Of a stretch of DNA of 64,000 nucleotides, positions 35,490 to 44,740 are shown in pieces. A program made the position numbers and the translations under genes. The notes under the pieces were generated by a model. It was not told the DNA's origin. It saw only the letters and a list, made by a program, of their open reading frames with translations, and ran no database searches. The DNA comes from Peptoniphilus duerdenii ATCC BAA-1640 (lineage in GTDB: Bacteria; Bacillota; Clostridia; Tissierellales; Peptoniphilaceae): contig NZ_GL397071.1 in NCBI RefSeq assembly GCF_000146345.1, forward strand, positions 618,894-682,893, written 5' to 3'. Position 1 is the first letter of the stretch. Every line of letters begins with the position of its first letter.

Positions 35490-36420
35490 ACTATGAAGGT
35501 CTATCCCAACTACGGTCACCCTGATCGTAAGAGCCACAGGCTACTTTACCTTCACAACTACAGTCACCCTGAGCGGAAGAGCCGCAGGCTCTGAAGTCGA
35601 ATGGGTCTAACCTCTGAGGGTCAAGTCTTGGAAAGTGAAATAATAATTATTCTGATGCTATACGGATAGCATTTAAATTAAAAATAACGTAGATTCTCTA
35701 CGTATAGCATGAAAAATAATCATCAGTGTTTAACCTCACCAGGGTTATACCCATTCGACTCACTTCGTTCGCTCAGGGTGACTGTCTTCCTGGGGCATTT
35801 CCGTGCAGAGCCTCTCGGCTGTGGAACCTAGAAGGTTCCGCTACGGATGTGAATATTAGGATGGACTGTTCTACGGCTGCGCCTGAGGGAAAATAATTTA
35901 GTGCGAAGGTTGATGGAAACAGATTGCTTTCGCTACAAAAGAAACATAGTAGGAAAGGTTGTTGCACGCCTAACGGCTGAGGAAAGAGAGTTTAGCATAA
36001 AGGTTAATGGAAGCAGATTGCTTCCGCTACGGATAATCATCAGTGCTTAACCTCACCAGGGTTATACACATTCGAAGCCCCTCCCAACTACAGTCATCCT
36101 GAGCGAAGACGGCTTTTGCCGTCGAAGTCGAAGGATCTGACCTATATTTAACCAAGTCCGGGCAAATGAAATAATAAATTTGTTTATGCTCTACGTAGAG
36201 CATGAAAGAATAATCATCAATGTTTGACCTCACCAGGGTTATACCCGTTCGAAGCCCTAGCCGAAATCTTCGATTTCGCAGCAGGTCTTGTGCAAAGAGT
36301 TCCAAAGAAGCCGAGCATTGCGAAGGCTGATTTGCAGAACTCGACTGCCTCTCAGGGTGACTGTCTTCCTTAAGTGTTTTTAAAATGGAAGTAGATTGCT
36401 TCCGCTACAAAAATAATCGC
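35490..36420. repeat. Repeat-dense non-coding island
   Basis: At least four repeat types recur in this roughly 930-bp stretch. (a) A 43-bp unit containing AATCATCAGTG and CCTCACCAGGGTTATAC at 35715-35758, 36032-36075 and 36210-36252. (b) TGGAAGCAGATTGCTTCCGC-like 23-mers at 35913, 36008 and 36386. (c) CTCAGGGTGACTGTCTTCCT at 35772 and 36351, with the reverse form CAGTCACCCTGAGCG near 35560 and a variant near 36093. (d) ATGCTATACGGATAGCAT (35655-35672) and the perfect 18-bp palindrome ATGCTCTACGTAGAGCAT (36186-36203). GC is higher than in neighbouring genes. Open frames here are short, on the minus strand, and made of repeat sequence, so I call none. Confidence 0.8.
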
Positions 36421-36508
36421 AAAATAACAAAACCACCACTAAAGATAATTATTTTCAAAATAGGGTATAGTATTAATAGAAAACAAATTATTTAAAGGGA
36501 GGATCATT

Positions 36509-37267
36509 ATGAGATTTGAAAATAATGTTGTTATAGTTACCGGTGCTTCTTCAGGTGTTGGCAGAGCTGCGAGCATCATGGCGGCGAAGGAAGGGGCAAA
36601 GGTATATGCCATTGCTAGAAGAGAAGAAAGACTTCTTTCTCTTGCTAACGAAATTGACATGCTAGGCGGCAAGGGCGAAATAGTGCCTGTTACTTGCGAC
36701 GTTTCTAAAAAAGAAGACGTGGAAAGTCTATTTGAAAAGGTTAAGAATGAAAATGATAAGCTTGATGTGCTTATTGCAAATGCGGGTGTTATGGACAATT
36801 TTGAACCTATTACTCACTGCACTGAAGAAAATTTAAATAGAATTTTCGATATCAATGTGAAGGGAACTTTTAGACTTTTCAAAGGTGCAATTCCTCTTAT
36901 GAAGGATGGCGGCGCAATCGTAGCTACGACTTCAATCGCTGGCATCAGAGGCGGCAAGGCTGGCGTGGCTTACACTATGTCTAAGAGTGCAATCCACGGT
37001 CTTGTGAGAAACACTGCTGCTATGTATGCAAACGACAAGATTCGTTGCAACGCTGTAGCTCCTGGCGGAATCGCAACTGAAATCATGGAAAACTTCTCAA
37101 ACGTTGACGAAAAAGGAATGGAAGTTGTCATGAGAGGTCCAAAACTTGACAAGATGGTTGCAACCGCTGAAGAGATTGCTTCAAACCTATTATTCCTTGC
37201 ATCTGACCAAGCGTCAAACATCACTGGACAAATTTTAGTTTCAGACGGCGGACTTACTAATATGTAA
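36509..37267 (+). CDS. Classical SDR-family oxidoreductase
   Basis: A 252-residue short-chain dehydrogenase/reductase: TGASSGVG cofactor loop at the N-terminus, NAG in LIANAGVM, and the catalytic set Ser142, Tyr155, Lys159 with normal spacing. Arg in AIARREER after the second strand favours NADP(H). It ends with ITGQILVSDGGLTNM, typical of FabG-like enzymes. Substrate unknown. GGGAGGATC precedes the ATG; the gene is monocistronic between the repeat island and a terminator. Confidence 0.92.
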   Translation: MRFENNVVIVTGASSGVGRAASIMAAKEGAKVYAIARREERLLSLANEIDMLGGKGEIVPVTCDVSKKEDVESLFEKVKNENDKLDVLIANAGVMDNFEPITHCTEENLNRIFDINVKGTFRLFKGAIPLMKDGGAIVATTSIAGIRGGKAGVAYTMSKSAIHGLVRNTAAMYANDKIRCNAVAPGGIATEIMENFSNVDEKGMEVVMRGPKLDKMVATAEEIASNLLFLASDQASNITGQILVSDGGLTNM

Positions 37268-37278
37268 AAAGTATTTTC

Positions 37279-37309
37279 GAGGGCTTGTTATTTAACAGGC
37301 TCTCTTTTT
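37279..37309 (+). terminator. Terminator after the SDR gene
   Basis: GAGGGCTTGTTA and TAACAGGCTCTC form a stem with two non-Watson-Crick positions, followed by TTTTT. Confidence 0.75.
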
Positions 37310-37349
37310 AGTTTATAATTAAATAATAAATTAATTTTAGGTGATGAAA

Positions 37350-38378
37350 ATGATTAAAAAAATAGGAATAGTAAGTCTCTCCTCCGGTGTTTTGGGAGAA
37401 GATTTTGTAAAACATGAGGTGGATTTAGGGGTTAAGAGAATAAACGACTATGGCATAGAAGTTGAATTTCTGCCGAACGCTCTTAAAGGAATGGAATTTA
37501 TAAAAGATCATCCGGAGTGCAGGGCAAAGGATCTGTTGCAGGCATTTGAAGATGATTCCATAGACATGATTCTATGTGCAATTGGTGGGGTGGATACATA
37601 TAAACTTCTTCCATACTTATTTGAAAATGACGAACTTAAAAATGTAGCGAAACAAAAAGTATTTCTCGGATTTTCTGATACGACGATGAACCATTTTATG
37701 CTAAATAAGGTAGGAATAAAAACTTTTTATGGTCAGGCGTTTCTCCCAGATGTATGCGAACTTTCTAAGGAGATGCTTCCATATACGAAGAAATATTTTG
37801 AGGAGTTAATAAAAACGGGTAGGATTGAAGAGATAAGACCTAGCGACCTTTGGTATAAAGAAAGGGAAGACTTCAGCGAGGATGTACTTGGTCAAAGTAC
37901 TGAGAGTTTCCCAAACTCTGGTTTTGAACTGCTAAGGGGCAACTCTACATTCAAAGGTAAAATTCTAGGCGGATGCATAGAGTCAATCTATGATATTTTT
38001 GTAAATGAGATATTCGATGACACCGTAGAAATGTGCGAGAAATATAAATTATTTCCGAGCCTAGATGAATGGAGGGGCAAAATTCTGCTCCTTGAAACTA
38101 GCGAAACGAAATCCAGCCCAGAACTCTATAGAAAAATGATTCGTGCTCTAAAGAATTATGGAATATTCGATGTATTATCAGGAGTGCTCATCGGTAAACC
38201 ACAAGATGAAGTATACTACGACGAGTACAAAGAAATTTTGCTAGGAGAAATAACTAACGAGGAACTGCCAATTCTCTACAATATTAATGTAGGTCACGCC
38301 ACTCCTAGGTGCATCATACCTTTTGGGGTTGAAGCGGAAGTAGATGCTAAAAAGCAAGTGATAAGGTTTAAATATTAA
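37350..38378 (+). CDS. S66-family serine peptidase (LD-carboxypeptidase / MccF-like)
   Basis: A 342-residue S66 protein. The nucleophile is Ser109 in GFSDTT, after the strand MILCAIGGVDTYKLLPYL. The C-terminal domain supplies Glu and His, with ILLLETSE and NVGHATPRCIIPFG as the usual sites. Family members trim murein tetrapeptides or, in the MccF branch, cleave microcin C-like aminoacyl nucleotides. The IGGVDTYKLLPYL form resembles the MccF-like branch. No signal peptide, so it is cytoplasmic. The start at 37350 is favoured by TAGGTGATG upstream. Confidence 0.88.
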   Translation: MIKKIGIVSLSSGVLGEDFVKHEVDLGVKRINDYGIEVEFLPNALKGMEFIKDHPECRAKDLLQAFEDDSIDMILCAIGGVDTYKLLPYLFENDELKNVAKQKVFLGFSDTTMNHFMLNKVGIKTFYGQAFLPDVCELSKEMLPYTKKYFEELIKTGRIEEIRPSDLWYKEREDFSEDVLGQSTESFPNSGFELLRGNSTFKGKILGGCIESIYDIFVNEIFDDTVEMCEKYKLFPSLDEWRGKILLLETSETKSSPELYRKMIRALKNYGIFDVLSGVLIGKPQDEVYYDEYKEILLGEITNEELPILYNINVGHATPRCIIPFGVEAEVDAKKQVIRFKY

Positions 38379-38414
38379 ACCGGGATAGAATTTTGATATA
38401 TAAAAGGAAAATAA

Positions 38415-39524
38415 ATGTTAAAGGATGTAAAGGCGTATTGGCGAAATTTAAAAACTCAATATGAAGACAGGTATGACGAGCCTTTTCTCGATGATTACGA
38501 CCATTCCGTAGAATATTTTGAAAAGATGGAAAATTATCTTCTTAAAAAGAAAGAAGAGAGACCACTTGATTTGGACGTTCTACTAAATATTGCGTCGACA
38601 AAGATGGAGCTTAGAAAAGATGATGAATCAGTGGAAATGCTAGAAGATTTTCTCCGAGAAAATTTAAAACTCCTTTCTGATGATGAAAAATCAAGAATCT
38701 ACACAGACCTTGCCTTTTACTACTACGGAGAGGAGAGATTGAAATATTTAAGGTTGGCTTATGAGTTGAATTCTCCCTATGCGGAAACGGCTAAGGCTCT
38801 TGGAATCTACTATTTCAGCGAATACCAATATGACCATTCGAAGGAGAATCTCCATCTAAGTACAAATTATTTTAAAATGGCGAGAGAAATTGAAAATGAT
38901 TATGAGCACGCTTTTAATTATGCGGTCTGCCTCTACGAGGAAGGAAATTATATTCTTGCTGCAGCAATTTTTCGAGAGATTCTTAAAAAATATCCGAATA
39001 GAATGAGGCTAATACTATCTCTTTCCTACTGCGAAGCCTACCTTGGAAATATCGATAGAGCGAGATTTTATCTAGACCAAGTTAAGATTGGAATGGATGA
39101 AAACTACCATCTTAGCACCGATGAAATAAATGACTATGAAATCTTTGACCTATACTATGTGCTTGGGGATTATGATAAATTCCTAGAATCCTGGGGAAAA
39201 GAAAATATAGAGGAGTACTACACCATTGATTGGGACCATTACTTCTACACACTGTGGCTAAAGGGCAAGAAGGATTTGTTCTTAAAACTTGTTGAAAAGA
39301 ATATTTCCTACTTGGACATGACCATTGAAGAAGCTGCGGAGGATGAATACGACAGTGAAGAAGAAAAGAATACAACCATCGCAGAACTTAAACAGGAAAA
39401 GAAAGACTTTGAAGAGATGATACTTAGAGTACAAAACTCCAACGAGAAACCGAAATTAAAACTTAGTTTAGAACCGGAGATGAACTGCTTTTTAATCGAT
39501 TGTATAAGACATAAACTTCTGTAA
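38415..39524 (+). CDS. TPR-repeat protein
   Basis: A 369-residue soluble protein made of helical pairs of TPR type: for example DVLLNIASTKMELRKDDESVEMLEDFL, YEHAFNYAVCLYEEGNYILAAAIFREIL and LILSLSYCEAYLGNIDRARFYLDQV. There are no signal peptide and no catalytic motif. It is probably a scaffold. It begins 36 bp after the S66 gene and may be in its operon. Confidence 0.75.
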   Translation: MLKDVKAYWRNLKTQYEDRYDEPFLDDYDHSVEYFEKMENYLLKKKEERPLDLDVLLNIASTKMELRKDDESVEMLEDFLRENLKLLSDDEKSRIYTDLAFYYYGEERLKYLRLAYELNSPYAETAKALGIYYFSEYQYDHSKENLHLSTNYFKMAREIENDYEHAFNYAVCLYEEGNYILAAAIFREILKKYPNRMRLILSLSYCEAYLGNIDRARFYLDQVKIGMDENYHLSTDEINDYEIFDLYYVLGDYDKFLESWGKENIEEYYTIDWDHYFYTLWLKGKKDLFLKLVEKNISYLDMTIEEAAEDEYDSEEEKNTTIAELKQEKKDFEEMILRVQNSNEKPKLKLSLEPEMNCFLIDCIRHKLL

Positions 39525-39633
39525 GTACAAATATAAACTTTATAATGGATATAAATTACAAAAAAACAGTCGCAAAATTTAGAAATAAAATTTGAAAAAC
39601 TGATATATAATTAATATAAATCGAGGAGGAAAC

Positions 39634-40113
39634 ATGCTTTTAATCGAAATCTTGGTCATGTGTGCCATATTTTTTGTTCTATGTTTTTTGGGAACAGGCA
39701 CCGACCATAAGAATTTAAAAAACTACTCCACCTATCCAGATGAAGTTAAGAAAAAAGTACAAGAGATAGAAGAATATAAGGGAAGATTTAAAGAAACTAG
39801 TAAGACTAGAAACTTTGTGGCAAATTTAGTAGTATTCTTGGTAATTTTTATAATATTTGGAATATTTATCCGCCAAAGAGATTTTATCCAAAATTTCAAA
39901 TCTCTACTTATAATGGGACAGGCGCTAAATATATTTGATTTAGTCGTAATAGATCTCATCTGGTGGAGAAATACAAAACGCATAAGATTTACCAAAATCC
40001 CGGATAAATCACTCTACCAAAATCCCAAAACTCACATCGAATCATTTGTAAGGGCGCTAATAATGTATACCATCGTTGCAGTTGTCGACGGATATATCTT
40101 AACCATGTTTTAA
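39634..40113 (+). CDS. Small membrane protein, function unknown
   Basis: A 159-residue protein with four hydrophobic segments: one at the N-terminus (ILVMCAIFFVLCFLG), two in the middle (VANLVVFLVIFIIFGIFI, then LLIMGQALNIFDLVVIDLIWW) and one at the end. A charged loop (KKKVQEIEEYKGRFKETSK) separates the first two. CGAGGAGGAAAC precedes the ATG. The family is not recognised. Confidence 0.7.
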   Translation: MLLIEILVMCAIFFVLCFLGTGTDHKNLKNYSTYPDEVKKKVQEIEEYKGRFKETSKTRNFVANLVVFLVIFIIFGIFIRQRDFIQNFKSLLIMGQALNIFDLVVIDLIWWRNTKRIRFTKIPDKSLYQNPKTHIESFVRALIMYTIVAVVDGYILTMF

Positions 40114-40169
40114 AAATAAATAGAAATCATTTAAAGGGACCAATGGTCCTTTAAATTTCAAAAAAATTA

Positions 40170-40190
40170 GGGCTCGTGAGAGCCCTTTTT
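40170..40190. terminator. Terminator between the membrane protein gene and the two-component operon
   Basis: GGGCTC-GTGA-GAGCCC plus TTTTT, with AAAAAA on the other side, so it can stop transcription from both convergent units. Confidence 0.9.
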
Positions 40191-40200
40191 GGTTTAAATT

Positions 40201-40827
40201 TTAATCGTCTTCTATTACAAATCCAGTGACCCGCGCTTGAATTGCAAGTTGTGTCCTGCTTGTAAATCCAGTCTTGTCCAAGAGATGTTGGATATGGGTC
40301 TTAACTGTGTTTAGCGAGATGCCTAAGCTTTCTGCGATTTCGTCGTTACCCACTCCTGTGGTTAGGAGTCTTAAGACTTGGATTTCCCTCGGAGTTAGGT
40401 CGGTGGATTTGGTCATGCCCAGTTTGACCTCTGGAGTTTTAATTGGATAGATGGATTCTCCATTTAATGTTCTTTCGATGATTTCTAAGATGGTCTCTTC
40501 TGAGACTTCTTTGTACCAGAAACTTTCGATGCCGATCTCTTTTGCTCTATCCATCCAGGAAACTTCTGGCATACTTGTAACGGCTATGATTTTAAGTTCT
40601 GGTTTTAGTTTCTTTATCTTTTCTGCAGCATCGAGGCCATTTGAACCGTCCTGCATCAGTATGTCCATGATTACCAGGCCCAGTTTAGTATTTAGTACAT
40701 AGGTATCTGCAAACATGGCGGTGTCAACGCAGTAGACAACTTCGTAGTCCGGGCATTGGTTTATATATAGTTTAAACATTTCTCTGGAGACGAACTGATC
40801 GTCAACTATCATTATTTTATAGGTCAT
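40201..40827 (-). CDS. NarL/FixJ-family response regulator
   Basis: A 208-residue regulator. The receiver domain has MIVDDQ acidic residues, the phospho-acceptor Asp55 in LVIMDILM, and IAVTS and Lys positions later. The C-terminal LuxR-type helix-turn-helix is LTPREIQVLRLLTTGVGNDEIAESLGISLNTVKTHIQHLL. It is the last gene of a three-gene operon and overlaps the kinase gene by 11 bp. Likely targets are envelope genes, including the divergent stalk gene at 43992, but this is inferred from position. Confidence 0.93.
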   Translation of the reverse strand: MTYKIMIVDDQFVSREMFKLYINQCPDYEVVYCVDTAMFADTYVLNTKLGLVIMDILMQDGSNGLDAAEKIKKLKPELKIIAVTSMPEVSWMDRAKEIGIESFWYKEVSEETILEIIERTLNGESIYPIKTPEVKLGMTKSTDLTPREIQVLRLLTTGVGNDEIAESLGISLNTVKTHIQHLLDKTGFTSRTQLAIQARVTGFVIEDD

Positions 40828-42106
40828 AGTTTCCTCCTTTTGGCCAGGATAGGTCCAAGGTGAATTGTGGATTAAGTTCTATATTCATCTTGCCACCAAA
40901 ACTTTTTATCCTTTGATGGATATTTTTGAGACCGCCCTTTTCTTTTATCGGCTCTTTAGATAAGATGCCGTCGTTTCTTATCTTGCAATGGATATTTAAA
41001 TCTCCTTCTTGCAATGTAATCCATATATTTTTTGCTTGACCGTGGCGAATAGCATTGTTAAGTGCCTCGTGAACTATATCGACCAAGAGATTTAGATCGC
41101 CCTCGTCCCTTGGAATTTCACCATCCAAGTGGACCGCAACTCCGATATCTTTTGCAGTGGAGATCAGTTTTTCAAATTTTGCTTCATTCTTCGAAGAATC
41201 ATCATTTTCACTTAAGAAATTTTCTTTTTCGTTTAGCATAACAAGACTTTCCATCCATAAATTTATGAGCTTATCCCTGTCTTCCTTTGTCTTTTTATCC
41301 ATATCCAAGTATCTTTTAAAATAGATTAGTGATTGACCAATTTTGTCATGAATCTTGACTTTCGCCTGCAAGATTTCCTTCTGTCTAGTGTACTCTGCCA
41401 CGTTCTTTTGATATTCTTTGAGACTTCTGTTAATCTTTTCAATCTGTCTATTCTTTTCTTCAATCTCTTGGTACAAACCCCACTCAAGGGTGATTTTATA
41501 TGCCAAGGTTTCCCTCACATTTTCGTGAAGGACTATCTGTATCTGCCAAATATCTCCCAAAGCTTCTATAACTAGAGGATCCTTTTGCAAGATACGAGCA
41601 TCCTTTTTTATATTGTTATTTTTTATATCTTCTGCACAGACGATGTCATTTACAAGCATGTTTCCGAATACTGCGTAGCTAATATCCTGCATTACTCTAT
41701 TTACCAAAATAGGTGTTCCATCTAGTTTTGAAAAACAGATTCCGTCAGGAAGATTATCCATGCTTTCTTTTATGGAGTTCTTGCCTATGACACTGTTCTT
41801 AGTCTTTATAAAGCTTATGGCAAAGATAATTTCAAGGACACAGAGGAACAAATCATAGATTATAAATAAGTAAACGGGAAGGTCCACCATAGGTTTTGCT
41901 ATGTAGAGTCTGCCGGTTCCAATCTCTGCCAAAATTTGCATAGAGAAAAAACTCAATGAGAAGATGAATATACTATGTACAAAATACTGGGCGTGCAATT
42001 TGCTATTTGCTGTATCGACAACAATCTTTACACTTGCAACCAAGACTAAGGTGTTAAATATAAATAGGGCGGCTAGGTTATAGATGCTTAGATTAAAAAG
42101 AGTCAT
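40817..42106 (-). CDS. HisKA_3-type sensor histidine kinase
   Basis: A 429-residue kinase: three or four membrane helices in the first 105 residues, a PAS-like segment (NLPDGICFSKLDGTPILVNRV), a coiled coil, then the phospho-acceptor region KVKIHDKIGQSLIYFKRYL and an ATP domain with HEALNNAIRHG (N box), IRNDG and GGLKNIHQRI. It is therefore catalytically complete and the partner of the NarL-type regulator. The start at 42106, after GGAAGGAGGC, is better than a longer frame. It overlaps the upstream sensor gene by 14 bp. Confidence 0.9.
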   Translation of the reverse strand: MTLFNLSIYNLAALFIFNTLVLVASVKIVVDTANSKLHAQYFVHSIFIFSLSFFSMQILAEIGTGRLYIAKPMVDLPVYLFIIYDLFLCVLEIIFAISFIKTKNSVIGKNSIKESMDNLPDGICFSKLDGTPILVNRVMQDISYAVFGNMLVNDIVCAEDIKNNNIKKDARILQKDPLVIEALGDIWQIQIVLHENVRETLAYKITLEWGLYQEIEEKNRQIEKINRSLKEYQKNVAEYTRQKEILQAKVKIHDKIGQSLIYFKRYLDMDKKTKEDRDKLINLWMESLVMLNEKENFLSENDDSSKNEAKFEKLISTAKDIGVAVHLDGEIPRDEGDLNLLVDIVHEALNNAIRHGQAKNIWITLQEGDLNIHCKIRNDGILSKEPIKEKGGLKNIHQRIKSFGGKMNIELNPQFTLDLSWPKGGNYDL

Positions 42107-43757
42107 AATGCCTCCTTCCAAGATAAATACATAGGTTTATTTCATCCGCTGTTATATCCTCATCAATTAAGATTTCGCGATCAGCAAAGGTATCTTTATA
42201 CTTACTTAAGAAAGATTTCGGCTCTACACCGGTAATTCTAATACTTAGGGTAGGTATACGGTCCTTTCTATACAGACTCACCTGAAGATTTTCTATACCA
42301 GGCATGTAAAATTCCAACGCATATTGAAAAATTTTATAGAGGTCAAGGCAGTACTTGGCATCGAACCTGCCACTTAGATTCCAATAAAGACTCGTATTAA
42401 CATCGCTTAGTTTCAAATAGTCGAGGGATTCGGAAAACGCAAGTCTGAGCTCTGCAAGGTCTAGAATCTTTTTATTCTTAGTAATAAGGAATAGATTGGA
42501 ATATCTCTTTATGTACACGTCTAAGAAACACGCGTGTTTTAGTTTTACTTCAAATAGATCTTCATCTTCAGGAAGATTCATCAAGATATATTTAAGTTGA
42601 TCGAACTGAGGCTTTAGCTTCATGTGAATGTGCTCTCTGATTTCTCTTGCTTCTTCAACCTTGATCATATTTTTCTCCAAGGCATTATTCGCTTTTAGAA
42701 GTTCGTTTTCGTTTAGCATATCTTCACTCATGGAAAGGAGTTTTCTCTTTAGATTGTTAAAATCGGTAAAATCTATAAACCAAAATGATGTGCCGCCGGT
42801 TATATTTTCGCTTTCAAGAAGGGTGTCTTCATCGATAAAGATCGGAGATTTAAGCGCCTTGTCAACGAGAGCAAGATCAATATCTTTATATTTTTTCGGG
42901 CGGAATATCATCTCTTTATTTAAATCCATAATCCCAATATTTAGAGAAGAAAGTTGTAAGAATGATTCGTAGCCCCTGTTGGAAGGCAAAAGTCTCATAA
43001 ATACCAAGGATTCAATAAATAGTAGCACCATAAGGACGTTAAACTCTGCGCTCTTAAAAATAATTTTAAAATATTCAAAAGGCTCCCAACCAATCATGAA
43101 TAGAAAAGTATAAAGACCCCATATAAATATGATGAAGATCGGAAGATTTACCGAAGCCAAATGTCGATTTTTAAAAGATGGCATCATTGTAAATACTAAA
43201 GTGCAAAGAGCTAAAAGTCCTATGTAGATAATTACGAAATAAAATACTGGACCATACATATTTAGACCTCTGACCTTTGGGTCAACGGAGAAGGCGAGTT
43301 CGTGGTAGTCGTTGGTCAAGATTAATAACGCTAATGCACAAGTAGGTATCCAAATAATATTCCAATACTTGCTTATACCTTCTCTCTCAGATTTACCGAC
43401 GTGAAGAGATGTGAGGAACACGAGCTGAGTTAAAATAAGTGGAAAGACGAAGTAGAAGTTTCTTATAATTCTTACAGCATCTTCATTATTTATAAAGATT
43501 TCGTACTTAACAGTCCTCATCGTAAGGTAACAGATGAGAAGTATGCCGATGAGTTTAAATTTTGTGACTATAGAATGTCTAAGGACTCTACTGATCATAT
43601 TGTGTATCCACAAGAAAATAACAAAAGTATAGAGGATAAGCACTATGGTATGCACAGGAAAATTCACTAAATTATAGTAGTCAAGAGCATGCAAAACACA
43701 TGCGGCTAAAACCAAAAATATAGAAACGATATAAGTTATGATTTCCTTGCGATACAT
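42093..43757 (-). CDS. Seven-helix membrane sensor with degenerate kinase-like C-terminus
   Basis: The first 270 residues of this 554-residue protein hold about eight hydrophobic segments resembling histidine-kinase N-terminal 7TM domains. A PAS-like part (NIGIMDLNKEMIFRPKKYKDID) and a coiled coil follow. The C-terminal 200 residues have kinase-like helix layout (EAREIREHIHMKLKPQFDQLKYIL) but no N box and no glycine-rich ATP lid. It probably senses a signal and works through the adjacent kinase, not by itself. It is the first gene of the operon, with GGAAGGAGGC before its ATG. Confidence 0.75.
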   Translation of the reverse strand: MYRKEIITYIVSIFLVLAACVLHALDYYNLVNFPVHTIVLILYTFVIFLWIHNMISRVLRHSIVTKFKLIGILLICYLTMRTVKYEIFINNEDAVRIIRNFYFVFPLILTQLVFLTSLHVGKSEREGISKYWNIIWIPTCALALLILTNDYHELAFSVDPKVRGLNMYGPVFYFVIIYIGLLALCTLVFTMMPSFKNRHLASVNLPIFIIFIWGLYTFLFMIGWEPFEYFKIIFKSAEFNVLMVLLFIESLVFMRLLPSNRGYESFLQLSSLNIGIMDLNKEMIFRPKKYKDIDLALVDKALKSPIFIDEDTLLESENITGGTSFWFIDFTDFNNLKRKLLSMSEDMLNENELLKANNALEKNMIKVEEAREIREHIHMKLKPQFDQLKYILMNLPEDEDLFEVKLKHACFLDVYIKRYSNLFLITKNKKILDLAELRLAFSESLDYLKLSDVNTSLYWNLSGRFDAKYCLDLYKIFQYALEFYMPGIENLQVSLYRKDRIPTLSIRITGVEPKSFLSKYKDTFADREILIDEDITADEINLCIYLGRRHYDSF

Positions 43758-43900
43758 AGTAGCCTCCTTCCAAAAAGAAAATAAAATTTATTCGATTATT
43801 AATTTAATAAAATAAAGAAATTCTTAAACTAATTATATCAAAAAGAATATATTTATACTAATTTCATATATTGAAAAAATTTCAAAAATTTTTAAAAAGT

Positions 43901-43991
43901 CATACTTTCGGGTGATGTGCAAAAGAAAATAATTTTGTAAGATAAAGACAGAATGTGAAAACATTTCCATACAAGCGATAAGGAGGAATCT
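43901..43991 (+). promoter_or_regulatory. Shared leader, copy 1, before the stalk protein gene
   Basis: CATACTTTCGGGTGATGTG (43901-43919) is followed by AAAAGAAAATAATTTTGTAA, GATAAAG and TTTCCATACAAG up to the ribosome site. Nearly the same 90 bases precede the LRR/InlB gene at 47726-47818. Coding sequence begins right after each copy, so this is regulatory or leader DNA, not a gene fragment. Confidence 0.7.
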
Positions 43992-44714
43992 ATGTCAAAA
44001 AAACAGAAGAAATTTAAACTCATACTACTGATTCTCGTGGCAATACTTCTGACTGGATTTAAAGGGCCAAGCGAAGTAAAGATTTATGTAAATGGCAAGC
44101 TAATTAAATCAGACCAGCCACCGATCATTAAGAGTAGCAGAACCTTTGTCCCGGTCCGCGTCATTGCAGAAAATCTCGGCGCAAAGGTTGAATATCATAG
44201 AGAAGACTTAACTGTGACCATTGAAAAAGATCACACAAGTATTCGTCTAGCCATAGGAGACGACAAGGCTGGGTTCTCAGATGAGATAAAAGCCGGTCAA
44301 GTTCCGATAGATGCACCGGCGTTTATAAGAAACAACAGAACCTACCTTCCACTTAGAGCCATCTCAGAACTCTTCGATATGAATGTCAACTGGGATGCCA
44401 AGAAAAGAGCGGTCTACATAGATGAAAAACCTGTGCCAGTTGGACGACTCAAAGTGGACAATGCAGGAAATGAACTTATAAAGAAACTTAAAGAAAAGAA
44501 AGTCTTTGACAAGGACGCATATGTAGCAGAAGCAAGTGATTACGAAGTAGAATATCGTGGCAGTAAGGAGATCGGTTTTTGGGTCACCCTTAGAAAAGAT
44601 AATCCATTTGACGAAAATCTTGCGGAGTTAGTGGGACACTACTTTATAAACGAAACTGGAACCATGGTCTTAAAATATGACGTGGTAAACGATACATTTG
44701 AAAGAATTTATTAA
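43992..44714 (+). CDS. Secreted stalk-domain (copper amine oxidase N-like) protein
   Basis: A 240-residue protein. The signal region is KKQKKFKLILLILVAILLTGFKG, with no lipobox. Two stalk modules follow, marked IKSSRTFVPVRVIAENLGAKVEY and IRNNRTYLPLRAISELFDMNVNW. The C-terminal 90 residues are an unassigned alpha/beta domain. The domain name is structural; no copper or amine oxidase function is implied. It heads an operon with the SPFH and zinc-ribbon genes (26-bp gap) and is divergent from the two-component operon. Confidence 0.87.
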   Translation: MSKKQKKFKLILLILVAILLTGFKGPSEVKIYVNGKLIKSDQPPIIKSSRTFVPVRVIAENLGAKVEYHREDLTVTIEKDHTSIRLAIGDDKAGFSDEIKAGQVPIDAPAFIRNNRTYLPLRAISELFDMNVNWDAKKRAVYIDEKPVPVGRLKVDNAGNELIKKLKEKKVFDKDAYVAEASDYEVEYRGSKEIGFWVTLRKDNPFDENLAELVGHYFINETGTMVLKYDVVNDTFERIY

Positions 44715-44740
44715 AAATTATTTAATTTAAGGAGGAAAAA

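Noticed and set aside
35773-36305. Minus-strand open frames in the repeat island
   Set aside because: They consist of repeat units, have no ribosome sites and no protein-like composition.
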